This document shows, in pieces, positions 47,531-57,083 of a DNA stretch of 64,000 nt. Each line of letters starts with the position of its first letter. Position 1 is the first letter of the stretch. The DNA lies in contig NZ_WTPY01000026.1 in NCBI RefSeq assembly GCF_011378905.1, forward strand, positions 1 to 64,000, read 5' to 3'. Under the pieces are notes generated by a model. It did not search any database and had not been told where the DNA came from. It saw nothing but the letters and a program-made list of their open reading frames with translations. A program made the position numbers and the translations under genes. This DNA comes from Paraglaciecola sp. 20A4 (GTDB lineage Bacteria; Pseudomonadota; Gammaproteobacteria; Enterobacterales; Alteromonadaceae).

Positions 47531-48679
47531 ATGGCTTGGAATGAGCCCGGCGGTAACAATAACGATCCGTGGAAAAACCGCGGTGGTCGCGACCAAGGTC
47601 CACCAGATTTAGACGAAGTGTTTAAGAATATCTTAAATAAGTTCGGCAAATTTGGAGGCGGAAAAGGCGGTTCTTCTGACGGCAAAGGCTTTGGTCTAGG
47701 TTTAGGTCTTGTAGTGGGGCTTTTAGTTATTGTTTGGTTTATCAGTGGCTTTTATACCATTCGTGAAGCCGAGCGTGGTGTCGTTTTGCGTTTTGGTGAG
47801 TTTAGTCACTTCGTTGAGCCTGGCTTGCGTTGGAAACCGACCTTCGTAGATTCTGTGCTACCCGTCGATGTACAAACTGTTCGTTCATTGCCATCTTCTG
47901 GCTCTATGCTTACACAAGATGAAAATGTTGTGCGCGTAGAAATGGAAGTGCAGTATCGAATTCTAGAGCCCTATAAGTACAATTTCTCGGTAACGAGCCC
48001 AGAAACAAGCTTAAGTCAGGCTTTTGATAGCGCAATCCGTTACGTAGTGGGCCATTCTAAAATGGATGACGTTCTAACCAGCGGCCGAGAAGTTGCTCGT
48101 CAGAATGTAAGCGAAGAATTACAAGCTATTATTGAACCTTATGATATGGGTATCTCTATTGTTGATATGAACTTTAAAGATGCACGTCCTCCGGAAGAAG
48201 TTAAAGCGGCCTTCGATGATGCGATTGCAGCACAAGAAGACGAACAACGCTTTATCAATGAAGCCGAAGCGTATTCACGTGAAATTGAGCCTCGTGCCCG
48301 TGGTCAAGTAAATCGTATGGCCGAAGAAGCCCAAGCTTATAAAGAACAATCAATCTTAAAAGCGCAAGGTGAAATCGCCCGATTCGAAGAATTACTGCCT
48401 CAGTATCAAGCAGCACCTAAAGTTACCCGCAGCCGTATTTATCTTGAGACACTTGAATCTGTGTATTCCAATACCAGTAAAATCATGGTCGATACAAAAG
48501 GCAGTGGCAACATGCTGTATTTACCATTGGACAAAATATTGGAAAAACAAAATGCCAGTAACGCACCTTCAACAAATCGAAGTACCTTAGAAGGTTTGCG
48601 TAATCAGGATCCCGTATCAAGCAATGTTACGCAAGATAGCAATATCCGCAGTGACCGTTCACGTAGTGGGAGAAACTAA
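47531..48679 (+). CDS. hflK: FtsH protease modulator HflK
   Basis: SPFH/prohibitin-type inner-membrane protein that forms the HflKC cage around FtsH. A glycine/asparagine-rich cytoplasmic N-terminus (MAWNEPGGNNND, RDQGPPDLDE, GGGKGG), one membrane segment (about 60-80), then the periplasmic SPFH domain (IREAERGVVLRFGEF) and long helices. ATG 47531 (second of two in a row) sits 7 nt from GGAG. hflC starts 3 nt after the stop. Confidence 0.95.
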   Translation: MAWNEPGGNNNDPWKNRGGRDQGPPDLDEVFKNILNKFGKFGGGKGGSSDGKGFGLGLGLVVGLLVIVWFISGFYTIREAERGVVLRFGEFSHFVEPGLRWKPTFVDSVLPVDVQTVRSLPSSGSMLTQDENVVRVEMEVQYRILEPYKYNFSVTSPETSLSQAFDSAIRYVVGHSKMDDVLTSGREVARQNVSEELQAIIEPYDMGISIVDMNFKDARPPEEVKAAFDDAIAAQEDEQRFINEAEAYSREIEPRARGQVNRMAEEAQAYKEQSILKAQGEIARFEELLPQYQAAPKVTRSRIYLETLESVYSNTSKIMVDTKGSGNMLYLPLDKILEKQNASNAPSTNRSTLEGLRNQDPVSSNVTQDSNIRSDRSRSGRN

Positions 48680-48682
48680 GCG

Positions 48683-49567
48683 ATGAAAAATTTCATATTA
48701 GTTATCATCATCGCCCTTGGCGCGTTAGTTTTCAGTTCACTTTTCGTTGTAGACGAAGGTGAAAAAGCCATTGTTATTCAGTTTGGTAAAGTCCAACGTG
48801 ACAGCGACAATGGTGTCACCGTTGTTTTCGAACCTGGCCTTCACTTTAAGCTACCTTTGATTGACCGCGTCATTAAATTGGATTCGCGTATTCAGACCTT
48901 GGATGAAGTAGCCGACCGTTTTGTTACCTCAGAGAAGAAAGACTTAATCGTTGATTTGTATGTAAAATGGAAAATCAAAGATTTTGCTAAATACTACTTA
49001 GCAACAGGTGGATACAAAGATAATGCCGAGATCTTACTGCAACAAAAAGTGAACAACGGAATACGCTCTGAATTTGGTACTCGTACCATTTCACAGATTG
49101 TATCTGGCGAACGCTCGGAGTTGATGGACGAAGCAATGGCACAAGCAGGCGACAGCTCAGATGAGCTTGGCATTGAGATTGTTGATGTGCGCGTTAAGCA
49201 AATTAATTTGCCAGAAGAAGTCCGTAACTATATTTTCCAACGTATGCGCACTGAACGTGACGCAGTTGCTCGTGAGCATCGCTCTGAAGGTAAAGAAAAG
49301 GCGGAATTTATCAAAGCAAATATGGACGCGAAAGTGACCGTAATGCTAGCCGATGCTGAACGTAACGCCCGTAAACTACGTGGTGAAGGGGATGCAAAAG
49401 CCGCTGAGATTTATGCTAAAACCTATACCAAAGACGCTGAATTTTACAACTTCCTACGCAGTATGGATGCTTATAAAAATAGCTTCAGCAGCAAGCAAGA
49501 CGTTATCGTACTTGAGCCTGACAGTGACTTCTTCAAGTACATGAAGAATGAGACGGGTAAAAACTAG
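48683..49567 (+). CDS. hflC: FtsH protease modulator HflC
   Basis: Partner of HflK. An N-terminal membrane anchor (residues 3-21), the SPFH domain (VVDEGEKAIVIQFGKV, EPGLHFKLPLIDRV), then helical VREHRSEG-like AREHRSEGKEKAEFIKANMDAKVTVMLADAERNA and a C-terminal SMDAYKNSF segment. Length 294 (E. coli 334; the central insertion is shorter). Last gene of the operon, followed by a strong terminator. Confidence 0.95.
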   Translation: MKNFILVIIIALGALVFSSLFVVDEGEKAIVIQFGKVQRDSDNGVTVVFEPGLHFKLPLIDRVIKLDSRIQTLDEVADRFVTSEKKDLIVDLYVKWKIKDFAKYYLATGGYKDNAEILLQQKVNNGIRSEFGTRTISQIVSGERSELMDEAMAQAGDSSDELGIEIVDVRVKQINLPEEVRNYIFQRMRTERDAVAREHRSEGKEKAEFIKANMDAKVTVMLADAERNARKLRGEGDAKAAEIYAKTYTKDAEFYNFLRSMDAYKNSFSSKQDVIVLEPDSDFFKYMKNETGKN

Positions 49568-49594
49568 GCTAGCACTGGTTTTAAAAACTGTTTA

Positions 49595-49620
49595 AAAAGC
49601 GCCAATTTGGCGCTTTTTTT
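49595..49620 (+). terminator. Rho-independent terminator after hflC
   Basis: AAAAAGCGCCAA (49595-49606) pairs with TTGGCGCTTTTTT after a minimal loop, ending in T7 at 49615-49621. It closes the nnr-to-hflC operon 28 nt after the hflC stop. Confidence 0.9.
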
Positions 49621-49770
49621 ATGTTTGTTAATTTTGGGCTTTGCCCGTCCTTAATGCAGCTGAGATGTTTCGAAGGTAGAGCGAAAATGGATACTAGAGA
49701 CGAGGGCTTTTTTTTTGGGGACTTCAAACACGCTTCTGGCATTACCCCAAATATTAGCTGTTTTATTTAA

Positions 49771-50202
49771 TCAATATCCACGTTTTTTCCAAAATTGAAT
49801 TTCGCCGTCGCCATGCTCTAACAGGACACTGAAGGTTTTTTCGGCTAGTACCTTTCCATCGAGTTCGATAACCATTCGCCAGTCTCCTAGTTTGTTTTCT
49901 AGGGGGGGCCAGATGGTGTCGCCTAGGTAGAAGTCCCAGTCGTTGTTATCTACATATACCTCGCCTTCAAACGGGGACATGATTTGCCCTTTATCGTCGG
50001 GAATATCGGGGTGGTAAATGCAATATGTGAGCTTTTTACCCTTGGCCTTTTTACAATTAATGATAAAACCAAATTCTATATCCAGCTCCGCTGGAATGTC
50101 GGTGGTGAAGGTTTTAATCTTGGGCAAAGCTTTGTCGTGTTCATCCCAGTGCTGGTATATGCCGTAACTCGTTATATCAAAGAACGAGCGTAATTTAGAC
50201 AT
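49771..50202 (-). CDS. DUF3859-like hypothetical protein
   Basis: A 143-residue soluble protein without signal peptide. It is beta-rich with conserved-looking tracts: SYGIYQHWDEHDKALPKIKTFTTDIPAELDIEFGFI, KKAKGKKL, FYLGDTIWPPLENKLGDW and VIELDGKVLAEKTFSV. This agrees with my memory of DUF3859 proteins, function unknown. ATG 50200-50202 has AGGACAGGG upstream; the frame extends 36 nt further to a TTG. It precedes nothing on its strand; a Nu-type glutathione transferase lies 41 nt upstream. Confidence 0.72.
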   Translation of the reverse strand: MSKLRSFFDITSYGIYQHWDEHDKALPKIKTFTTDIPAELDIEFGFIINCKKAKGKKLTYCIYHPDIPDDKGQIMSPFEGEVYVDNNDWDFYLGDTIWPPLENKLGDWRMVIELDGKVLAEKTFSVLLEHGDGEIQFWKKRGY

Positions 50203-50243
50203 TACCCTGTCCTTGATATAACCATTGTTCTGCGCCAAAGGAA

Positions 50244-50903
50244 TTACCGAGTGACAATAGCTTGCGCCCCTTGCACCAATGTTTCTTTGTCTATTTTATC
50301 GGGCACCTGCGTGCCTTTGCGTGCTAAAGGTCTTGCTTCAATGCTGTTCTTCCAGCGTACCAAGTTATCTAGACCTGAAATATCGATACCTGACCATTCA
50401 TACGTGCGCACCCAGCACCAGTTTGCCATATCGGCGATGCTGTAATCCCCGGCGAGAAATTCATGTTTAGCGAGTTGATTGTCTAATACTTCGAATAATC
50501 GCCGGCCTTCTTTTTGGTATCGGTCAATAGCGGGTTGTATCTTCTCGGGAAAGTAACGATAAAATACATTGGCTTGGCCCATCATTGGCCCTACACCGCC
50601 CATTTGAAACATAAGCCACTGAATGACTTGAGAGCGCCCTTTGGCGTCACTGGGAATAAACTGACCAGTCTTTTCGGCTAAATACAACATGATTGCGCCA
50701 GATTCAAATATAGCAAAGTTGTCTTCGTCTTTGTCCACCAGCACGGGAATTCTGCCATTGGGATTGCGGGCTAAAAACGCTGGGGTTTTCTGCTCCTGCT
50801 CCATTAAGTTGATGCTGTGCACGTCGTAAGGTAATTGCATTTCTTCAAGGGCGACGGAGGCTTTCCAGCCGTTTGGAGTAGAGGAGGTATACAAATCAAA
50901 CAT
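50244..50903 (-). CDS. Nu-class glutathione transferase / disulphide reductase, YfcG-like
   Basis: A 219-residue GST. It opens [21 protein letters not shown], with the TPNGWK motif of YfcG/YghU-type enzymes, which use glutathione disulphide and have disulphide reductase activity. [13 protein letters not shown] (cis-Pro) and [15 protein letters not shown] bind glutathione; the C-terminal domain holds [15 protein letters not shown]. Paired with a second GST just upstream on the same strand (11-nt gap), so probably one transcript. Confidence 0.9.
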   Translation of the reverse strand: MFDLYTSSTPNGWKASVALEEMQLPYDVHSINLMEQEQKTPAFLARNPNGRIPVLVDKDEDNFAIFESGAIMLYLAEKTGQFIPSDAKGRSQVIQWLMFQMGGVGPMMGQANVFYRYFPEKIQPAIDRYQKEGRRLFEVLDNQLAKHEFLAGDYSIADMANWCWVRTYEWSGIDISGLDNLVRWKNSIEARPLARKGTQVPDKIDKETLVQGAQAIVTR

Positions 50904-50914
50904 ATAATATCCTT

Positions 50915-51523
50915 TTACGCTTTAGCGGCTGGGCGTGCACTTATGGCATCGTACCAGCGTTGTAAATGAGTTTGCTCTGGTGCAATACGCACCTTAACTA
51001 CTCGACCGAAATCGATCGCACATACGGCGGTAATATCCGCAATACTAAATTTATCACCCGCAATAAACTCATTATCTGCTAGTCGACTGTTTAAGATTTC
51101 GAGAAATTTGCTTGCGTCTTGGCCAGCTACTTTTCCGTATTCTAACACGGGTGTCATACGGTCTTTGAAGTAACCTGTAGAGTGTTGAAAGCACATACCA
51201 ATTTGCATAAACAAGCCAAACTCGCACTGACGCTGCCACATATCAATTTGTGCTTTTTCAAGGGGGGTAGTCCCCATCAGAGGAGTTTCAGGATACAACT
51301 CTTCGAAGTAACGGCAGATAGACACGGATTCATAGATACACGTTCCATCATCCAGCTCTAATACAGGTACCTTTGCCATGGGGTTACGAGCGCGCATAGC
51401 AGGGCTGAGGTTTTCACCACCTTGTATATCAACCTGCACGTAATCCATCGGAATGTTTTTTTCAGCTAAGAAAAACCGCACTCTACGTGGAGTAGGTGCG
51501 GTATTTGTTTCATATATTTTCAT
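50915..51523 (-). CDS. Glutathione S-transferase
   Basis: A 202-residue cytosolic GST of a different subgroup: [31 protein letters not shown], then [14 protein letters not shown] with the cis-Pro, [16 protein letters not shown] for glutathione binding, and [18 protein letters not shown] in the helical domain. It resembles GSTs found in many marine gammaproteobacteria; substrate unknown. Likely operon with the downstream Nu-class enzyme. Confidence 0.9.
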   Translation of the reverse strand: MKIYETNTAPTPRRVRFFLAEKNIPMDYVQVDIQGGENLSPAMRARNPMAKVPVLELDDGTCIYESVSICRYFEELYPETPLMGTTPLEKAQIDMWQRQCEFGLFMQIGMCFQHSTGYFKDRMTPVLEYGKVAGQDASKFLEILNSRLADNEFIAGDKFSIADITAVCAIDFGRVVKVRIAPEQTHLQRWYDAISARPAAKA

Positions 51524-51571
51524 TTCACGGCTCCAGTGTCATTTGCTGCACTAGGCAATGAACACATTTAA

Positions 51572-53446
51572 TCAGTTATGCTGTAACCAGTAACGCTGCT
51601 TCAGCATCTGGTACTGCTCTGTAGTTTTGTATTGTTTCAGCGCATTGTTTATTAAAGGAACTAATTCCTTATGTTTATTATGCACATAGTGATACAAGGG
51701 TACAGTGATAATTGTTCTATAAGTGCTTTCGCTCAACCGCGGACTGTTATCAATGATTTCACTAGCACCGAGCACCAATAAACCCGATTCACTTTGGTTA
51801 AAGGCGGTGAATAAAGCTTCTATCGAATCATATCGCGTTAAATTTACGTGGTTTTCGTTCGCCCAATCTTTCACCACAAGCGACTCGTTCGTTACAAATA
51901 TATCGCTTCCTTGAGGAAGACTGCTCGAGCACATGTCTAGCTTTTTGCACACTAAGTAAAAAGATATATTTGCTATTGGTTCAGGGATCTGTACCAGTGA
52001 AGTTGTGTGTTTTTTGTAGGCATCTACGCGCATTAGTTCACCGTCACTGCCAAAGCGATAGGAATTGAGCGATGCGTTTAAGGTAGCAAATCGAGTAACC
52101 GATATGTGATAGCCAAGCTTCTGATAGATATCTTGCATTAAATTGGAGGCAAAAAATGTTTCTTTTAAACCCGTTACCGAAGAAAAATACAGTTGTGGTA
52201 GCTGCTGAGTATCCATATGGGGGGACATTTCATAGCTAATTTTGGCTCCATTGATGATACCTTTAACCAAGGGTTCGCTATTATCTTCATAAATACTTTT
52301 TGCAAAGCTTCTAGCTGCATTTAATGCGACTTTTGCTTCTGCGTCCCTATCGAAGAACTGTACCAATGTTTCTGAGGCTGCCAGAGATTCAGCAGATATC
52401 TTCATTCTTTCACTCGGTATATATTGAGAAACGCTATCAGTAGTCACGGGTAACGAATCTAAATCAACAGCCATCGACGTGTTGTTTTTTAACAGAAATC
52501 TAAGTAAGTCAGTCAGTTGTGATTTATTTTGAGCTGAACGAGGAACGACCCATAACTCTAAAGGGGCAACCTCACTAAAATTATCTTTCCTTGCTTTAGG
52601 AAAAGGAAAAAAGCCAATGTTTACTGATTGTTTGCTGTCAATTACACCCTCTGCAAATTGCCCCATAAGAGTCATGGCCGCTTGTTTACTCTCAACCACC
52701 TTAATGACTTGCTGCCAGGTCCAGCTACGCTCAGGGGCGAAAAACCATTCCTTTCCGAGCAATTGACTAAATTGACTAACTAAATTTGCTGCATCTTTTG
52801 GGGCGACCGGACTTCGGTTTATGAGCTGCTGACGAAAGGCTTCCCCTCCGACATCTATTGATAAGTAATCTAACCACGCGAGTAATGGCCAACTTTCTTG
52901 AACGGCTTGAACCAAAGGAACAGCCCCCTGCCCTTTTATTTTTTGGCACAAGGCAACAAACTCACTCCACGTCTTTGGCGGATGCACATTGAGTTCTTTG
53001 AAAACAGATTTGTTATAATAGAAGCCCCAACCATATTGGGCTAAAGGTAGGGCATAGGTGCCAGTCTTATTTGTTACGCTACTTAAAACTGCAGGTTGAA
53101 GCGCCTTTTGAAACTCAGCTCTGGGCAATAATGAATCAATGGGTTGAATAACGTCTTGAGCAATAAGCGATCGCAAACGTTGACCACCCTGCCAATAAAG
53201 AAGATCGTATTCACCTGTTTCTAACCAACTAGGCAATAAACGTTTAAAGTCTTTATCGTTGTAGAACGCCAGTTTAATACGAAATTTGCTGGATTGTTTT
53301 TCAAAGTCATTAAATACCTGACGATAAACGTCAATTTGACGTTCGCTTGTGGTCAGCACAGCAACGGATAGAGTCTGCGCGGCCGATACATTTGCAGAAA
53401 TGCCTATGCTGCAGTATAAACCCCAAACAAATAAAACGATCTTCAT
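51572..53446 (-). CDS. Two solute-binding domains fused in one exported protein
   Basis: A 624-residue protein: a signal peptide (KIVLFVWGLYCSIGISANVSA), a family 1 (MalE-type) solute-binding domain (about 25-345: LSVAVLTTSERQIDVYRQVFNDFEKQ, LPLAQYGWGFYYNKSVFKELNVHPPKTWSEFVALC) and a C-terminal family 3-like domain (about 390-624, ending LVPLINNALKQYKTTEQYQMLKQRYW). It has no membrane segment after the signal and no kinase or cyclase domain. No ABC transporter genes lie nearby, so it may serve as a sensor for a separate protein. Two ATGs in a row at 53444-53449. Confidence 0.75.
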   Translation of the reverse strand: MKIVLFVWGLYCSIGISANVSAAQTLSVAVLTTSERQIDVYRQVFNDFEKQSSKFRIKLAFYNDKDFKRLLPSWLETGEYDLLYWQGGQRLRSLIAQDVIQPIDSLLPRAEFQKALQPAVLSSVTNKTGTYALPLAQYGWGFYYNKSVFKELNVHPPKTWSEFVALCQKIKGQGAVPLVQAVQESWPLLAWLDYLSIDVGGEAFRQQLINRSPVAPKDAANLVSQFSQLLGKEWFFAPERSWTWQQVIKVVESKQAAMTLMGQFAEGVIDSKQSVNIGFFPFPKARKDNFSEVAPLELWVVPRSAQNKSQLTDLLRFLLKNNTSMAVDLDSLPVTTDSVSQYIPSERMKISAESLAASETLVQFFDRDAEAKVALNAARSFAKSIYEDNSEPLVKGIINGAKISYEMSPHMDTQQLPQLYFSSVTGLKETFFASNLMQDIYQKLGYHISVTRFATLNASLNSYRFGSDGELMRVDAYKKHTTSLVQIPEPIANISFYLVCKKLDMCSSSLPQGSDIFVTNESLVVKDWANENHVNLTRYDSIEALFTAFNQSESGLLVLGASEIIDNSPRLSESTYRTIITVPLYHYVHNKHKELVPLINNALKQYKTTEQYQMLKQRYWLQHN

Positions 53447-53627
53447 CATAAGAAAGGTATCCCTGCCCTGCAAGATATAAACACTGCAATCAGAACCACA
53501 GCTTTATACTGCAAAGTTATTCCTCAACCAAAATAGGTATTCGAACCTAATTCTAGGTACTTCGATGTGACTTTAACATTAGACCAAAGGTGATTTATTC
53601 ACCCCTGAGGCTTAAAGTTAATTAACT

Positions 53628-54059
53628 TTAGTCTGACTCATCGTGTTTAGCGGTTGCTTGCCACGTTTGCAGGTGTTCTTCCGCCTGTATTTTTAATGTT
53701 TTGTGGTGAGTCTTTACCCACCAACTTTCCAATAGCCTAATATTTTTACGGTTGGCTTTGTAAAAAATATCACTTATATCGCCAACAAAAGGGATCAAGC
53801 CAATCAGAAAATCAAAAATAGCGTTACGGATCATCGCTATTAGCAGTGACTTAGGGGCGCCCATCTGGCCTGCTAAATGAACGATATGTGCTGAAAGTGC
53901 CATACCGACCATATCACCTAATCCAGGGATTAGGCCGATTATTCCGTCTAAACCAAAGCGAATTTTGGTAAAAGGTATCGCTATAGCAGAATCAAGAATA
54001 TGCGCCATTTTCTGTGCTTTTCGTAACGCTTTAGGGGCTTTTAAATCAGTAGTGGCCAT
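53628..54059 (-). CDS. DUF4112 family membrane protein
   Basis: A 143-residue protein of the DUF4112 family. Two Gly/Pro-rich hydrophobic hairpins (FGLDGIIGLIPGLGDMVGMALSAHIV and IFDFLIGLIPFVGDISDIFYKANRKN) carry the family's repeated GLIPxxGD motif. Its ATG overlaps the hemH stop by one base (TAATG), so it is translationally coupled to ferrochelatase. Function unknown; a membrane-embedded role is inferred. Confidence 0.88.
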   Translation of the reverse strand: MATTDLKAPKALRKAQKMAHILDSAIAIPFTKIRFGLDGIIGLIPGLGDMVGMALSAHIVHLAGQMGAPKSLLIAMIRNAIFDFLIGLIPFVGDISDIFYKANRKNIRLLESWWVKTHHKTLKIQAEEHLQTWQATAKHDESD

Positions 54060-55141
54060 TATTTATTGCTTCCTAACTCAGTGGCTAATTCAGCACTTAA
54101 TTTTACATCTCGTTGAGGCAACTCCCATCCGGCAAGATTTTTTTCTATCAACTGACTCAGAGCATTAATATGCTGTGGATGGGCATTTAACGCTTCAATA
54201 TATTCATAGCGCTCACCACCCGCTTGCAGAAAATAATCTCTATTTTCGATGCCAATTTCTTCGATAGTCTCAAGACAATCCGCTGAAAAACCAGGGCAAA
54301 TCATTTGTACCGATTTGACGCCTTGCTCAGGCAACGCCTTAAGAGTGTGATCAGTATAAGGTTGCAACCATTCTTCTCGGCCGAAGCGAGATTGAAATGT
54401 CACCATGTATTGTTCTTTAGCCAAGCCTAATTTTTCGGCTATTAAGCGCGAAGTTTTATAACACTCACAGTGATAAGGATCACCAGAGGTTAAATAACGC
54501 TTTGGTATTCCGTGGTAGGTAAAAATAAGCCTATCAGCACGACCATTAGAGGCCCAGTGAGACTCAATACTTTTAACAACGGCGTCAATATAGGGGGCAA
54601 AGTCGTGATAATGACTGATAAAACGCACATCCGGTATCCAGCGGGTTTTACGAAGAACGTCTCCTAAAGCGTCAAACGTGGAGCCATTTGTGGCACCGCT
54701 ATACTGAGGATAAAGTGGCAATACCAATAATTGTCGAACGCCTTGTTCGAGCATATTTTGCGTGACCGATTTTATCGACGGTGAGCCGTAACGCATAGCA
54801 AAGTCCACGATAACTTTGTCACCGTATTTTTCTTTCATGCTTAGGGTCAGCGCCGTAGCTTGGTCTTGAGTATGAAACATCAACGGTGAACCACGTTCTG
54901 TCCACACGGTGCTGTATGCATGAGCAGAGCGCTTAGGTCGAATATTTAAAATCACTAGGTTCAGTATCATCCACCAAATAAGTCTAGGTATCTCTACTAC
55001 CCGTGGGTCGGATAAAAACTCACGCAGGTAACGTTTTAATGCTCCCTTTTCAGGGGCCTCAGGAGTACCGAGGTTAGTGATCAGTACACCAATTTTATCT
55101 TCTTGCTTGTGGGTAAATGTTTCATTAGAGAGATACTTCAT
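54059..55141 (-). CDS. hemH: Ferrochelatase HemH
   Basis: Inserts iron into protoporphyrin IX, last step of haem synthesis. KIGVLITNLGTPEAP, RYGSPSI, LPLYPQYSGATNGSTFD, the catalytic His in FTYHGIPKRY, and CPGFSADCLETIEEI are signatures. ATG 55139-55141 gives 360 residues; a TTG four codons upstream is less likely. Two further Cys (HCECY) lie where E. coli-type enzymes have them; no clear C-terminal Fe-S cluster motif is seen. Confidence 0.96.
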   Translation of the reverse strand: MKYLSNETFTHKQEDKIGVLITNLGTPEAPEKGALKRYLREFLSDPRVVEIPRLIWWMILNLVILNIRPKRSAHAYSTVWTERGSPLMFHTQDQATALTLSMKEKYGDKVIVDFAMRYGSPSIKSVTQNMLEQGVRQLLVLPLYPQYSGATNGSTFDALGDVLRKTRWIPDVRFISHYHDFAPYIDAVVKSIESHWASNGRADRLIFTYHGIPKRYLTSGDPYHCECYKTSRLIAEKLGLAKEQYMVTFQSRFGREEWLQPYTDHTLKALPEQGVKSVQMICPGFSADCLETIEEIGIENRDYFLQAGGERYEYIEALNAHPQHINALSQLIEKNLAGWELPQRDVKLSAELATELGSNK

Positions 55142-55273
55142 ATGTTTACTCAATTTCGATTAATCAATAAATCTGTGCAACGAGTACGTCGTAAAATAAC
55201 TATCGGACTTGTTGCATCTTTAATATATCCGTTACTCTGGGTAATATAGCCGCAACTGCGGGCAATACAGTCG

Positions 55274-56872
55274 TTATCCCGGATAGTAAGTGGCAGCCCC
55301 AGGCCCTACAGGCATGCCGAATATAAATACCCAAAGATAAAATAGCACGGTCCACCCCACCATAAAAACCAAACTATATGGCAGCATAGTGGCAATGAGC
55401 GTTCCCATACCGAGATTTTTCTTATACTGAGCAGCAATGGCTAATATCAGCCCAAAGTAACTCATCATAGGTGAAATAACATTGGTCACCGAATCACCAA
55501 TTCGATATGCAGCCTGAATCACTTCCGGTGAAAAACCGACCAACATCAGCATAGGTACAAAAATGGGTGCCGTAACAGCCCACTGAGCTGACGCACTGCC
55601 AAGAGAAAGGTTTACCATACCGCACATTAAGATGAAGAATATAAAAACGCCTGGGCCATCAAGCCCAATGGTCTGAATTAGCTCAGCGCCCTTTACTGCC
55701 AATACTGTACCTAAATTCGTCCAATTAAAAAATGCCACAAATTGAGCAGCAAAAAACACCAGCGTAATATATAAGCCCATCGCTCCCATACTTTTTGACA
55801 TCGCATTAATCACATCTTTATCATTGTTCATGGTGCCGGCCACTTTCCCATATACGAAGCCAGGCACAGCGAACGTGACAAAGATGAATGCCACGATACC
55901 CTTTAGAAAAGGTGAACCTGCAATGGCACCTGTTTCTGGATTACGCAAAATCCCGTTTTCTGGCACTATGGTTAACGCCAAAAGAGCACATAACAATGCG
56001 AAGCTTACCCCTGCCCAGCGCAAGGCTTTTTTCTGTTGAGCGCTAGGCGCAGTCATCTCTTGCTTATCGAGTTCAATAGACGCTTCACTCGGGTCATATA
56101 CGCCTAAGCGAGGCTCAACAATTTTTTCAGTAACAAATGCCCCTAATCCGGCAATGAGAAACGTACTGATAAACATAAAGTACCAGTTCACTTCTGGGCC
56201 AACAATATAATCTTGATCGATCATATGTGCTGCCGCTTCGGTAATTCCAGATAACAGAGGGTCAACCGTTCCTAATAATAGGTTGGCACTGTATCCACCT
56301 GATACACCCGCAAACGCCGCCGCTAAACCCGCTAGCGGATGGCGACCCAAAGAATGAAATATCATTGCTGCCAGCGGTATTAATACCACGTAACCTAGCT
56401 CAGAAGCCGTATTAGATAAAATACCTGCTAATACGATTACTACTGTCACCATGCGCTTCGACGCATTCATTACCATGGCGCGCATTGCGGTTGATAATAA
56501 ACCTGAATGCTCGGCAACAGAGACACCCAGCAATGCTACCAATACGGTGCCAAGGGGCGCAAAACCAGTAAAGTTAGTGACCAAGTGGGTGACAATTCTT
56601 TGCAACCCTTGTGCATTTAACAGTGATACAACTTCTATCATGCCATCGGGCGCACGCCCTTTTGCATCAATGGGTCTTGGGTCAATTACGCTAACATCAA
56701 AATACCCTAAGATACCGCTGAGAACGACAATCGACATGGCTAATATTGCAAACAAGGTAATCGGATGAGGGAGTAAATTCCCCAACCATTCGACTGTTGC
56801 TAAAAATCGTGAAAACCAGCCTGACTGGTTTTCACGGTTCTCTTTATTTTTCTGTACGTTAGCGTCTTGCAA
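55274..56872 (-). CDS. abgT: AbgT family transporter, UUG start
   Basis: A 532-residue inner-membrane transporter of the AbgT family (p-aminobenzoyl-glutamate uptake in E. coli; sulfonamide efflux in some members). About 11-13 hydrophobic segments; family motifs include WLGNLLPHPITLFAIL, LSNTASELGYVVLIPLAA and the hairpin-containing ASAQWAVTAPIFVPMLMLVGFSPE. The only good start is TTG 56870-56872 with AAGGAG 5 nt upstream. No abgA/abgB hydrolase genes lie beside it, so the substrate is unsure. Confidence 0.9.
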   Translation of the reverse strand: MQDANVQKNKENRENQSGWFSRFLATVEWLGNLLPHPITLFAILAMSIVVLSGILGYFDVSVIDPRPIDAKGRAPDGMIEVVSLLNAQGLQRIVTHLVTNFTGFAPLGTVLVALLGVSVAEHSGLLSTAMRAMVMNASKRMVTVVIVLAGILSNTASELGYVVLIPLAAMIFHSLGRHPLAGLAAAFAGVSGGYSANLLLGTVDPLLSGITEAAAHMIDQDYIVGPEVNWYFMFISTFLIAGLGAFVTEKIVEPRLGVYDPSEASIELDKQEMTAPSAQQKKALRWAGVSFALLCALLALTIVPENGILRNPETGAIAGSPFLKGIVAFIFVTFAVPGFVYGKVAGTMNNDKDVINAMSKSMGAMGLYITLVFFAAQFVAFFNWTNLGTVLAVKGAELIQTIGLDGPGVFIFFILMCGMVNLSLGSASAQWAVTAPIFVPMLMLVGFSPEVIQAAYRIGDSVTNVISPMMSYFGLILAIAAQYKKNLGMGTLIATMLPYSLVFMVGWTVLFYLWVFIFGMPVGPGAATYYPG

Positions 56873-56999
56873 ACCAACTCCTTAATTATTCTTACCCATT
56901 TTCACGGTTACCTACCCATAGTACCTAATTCATTAGGTAAGCGTTAGAGTTCACTATTTACCGGTGTTAAATTAGTCACAACGCCTATTTTTTGATAAA

Positions 57000-57060
57000 A
57001 AAGTGTTTGTATATCAGGCAGAACACTTTATTGTTAAAGAAAAAAATTAGGCTTTATATT
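57000..57060 (+). promoter_or_regulatory. Candidate promoter and operator dyad of the GTPase operon
   Basis: A perfect 8-bp inverted repeat, AAAGTGTT (57000-57007) and AACACTTT (57022-57029), spaced by 14 nt, sits directly upstream of a promoter-like TTGTTA (57031-57036), 18 nt, TATATT (57055-57060). Translation of the first operon gene starts 24 nt later, after AAAGGAAATTCAG. The dyad position fits an activator or repressor site. The rest of the 56873-57083 gap shows only AT-rich sequence. Confidence 0.5.
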
Positions 57061-57083
57061 GTTGCTGCCAAAAGGAAATTCAG

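Noticed and set aside
42912-49567. Novel operon around hfq
   Set aside because: The order nnr-tsaE-amiB-mutL-miaA-hfq-hflX-hflK-hflC is the well-known conserved gammaproteobacterial cluster.
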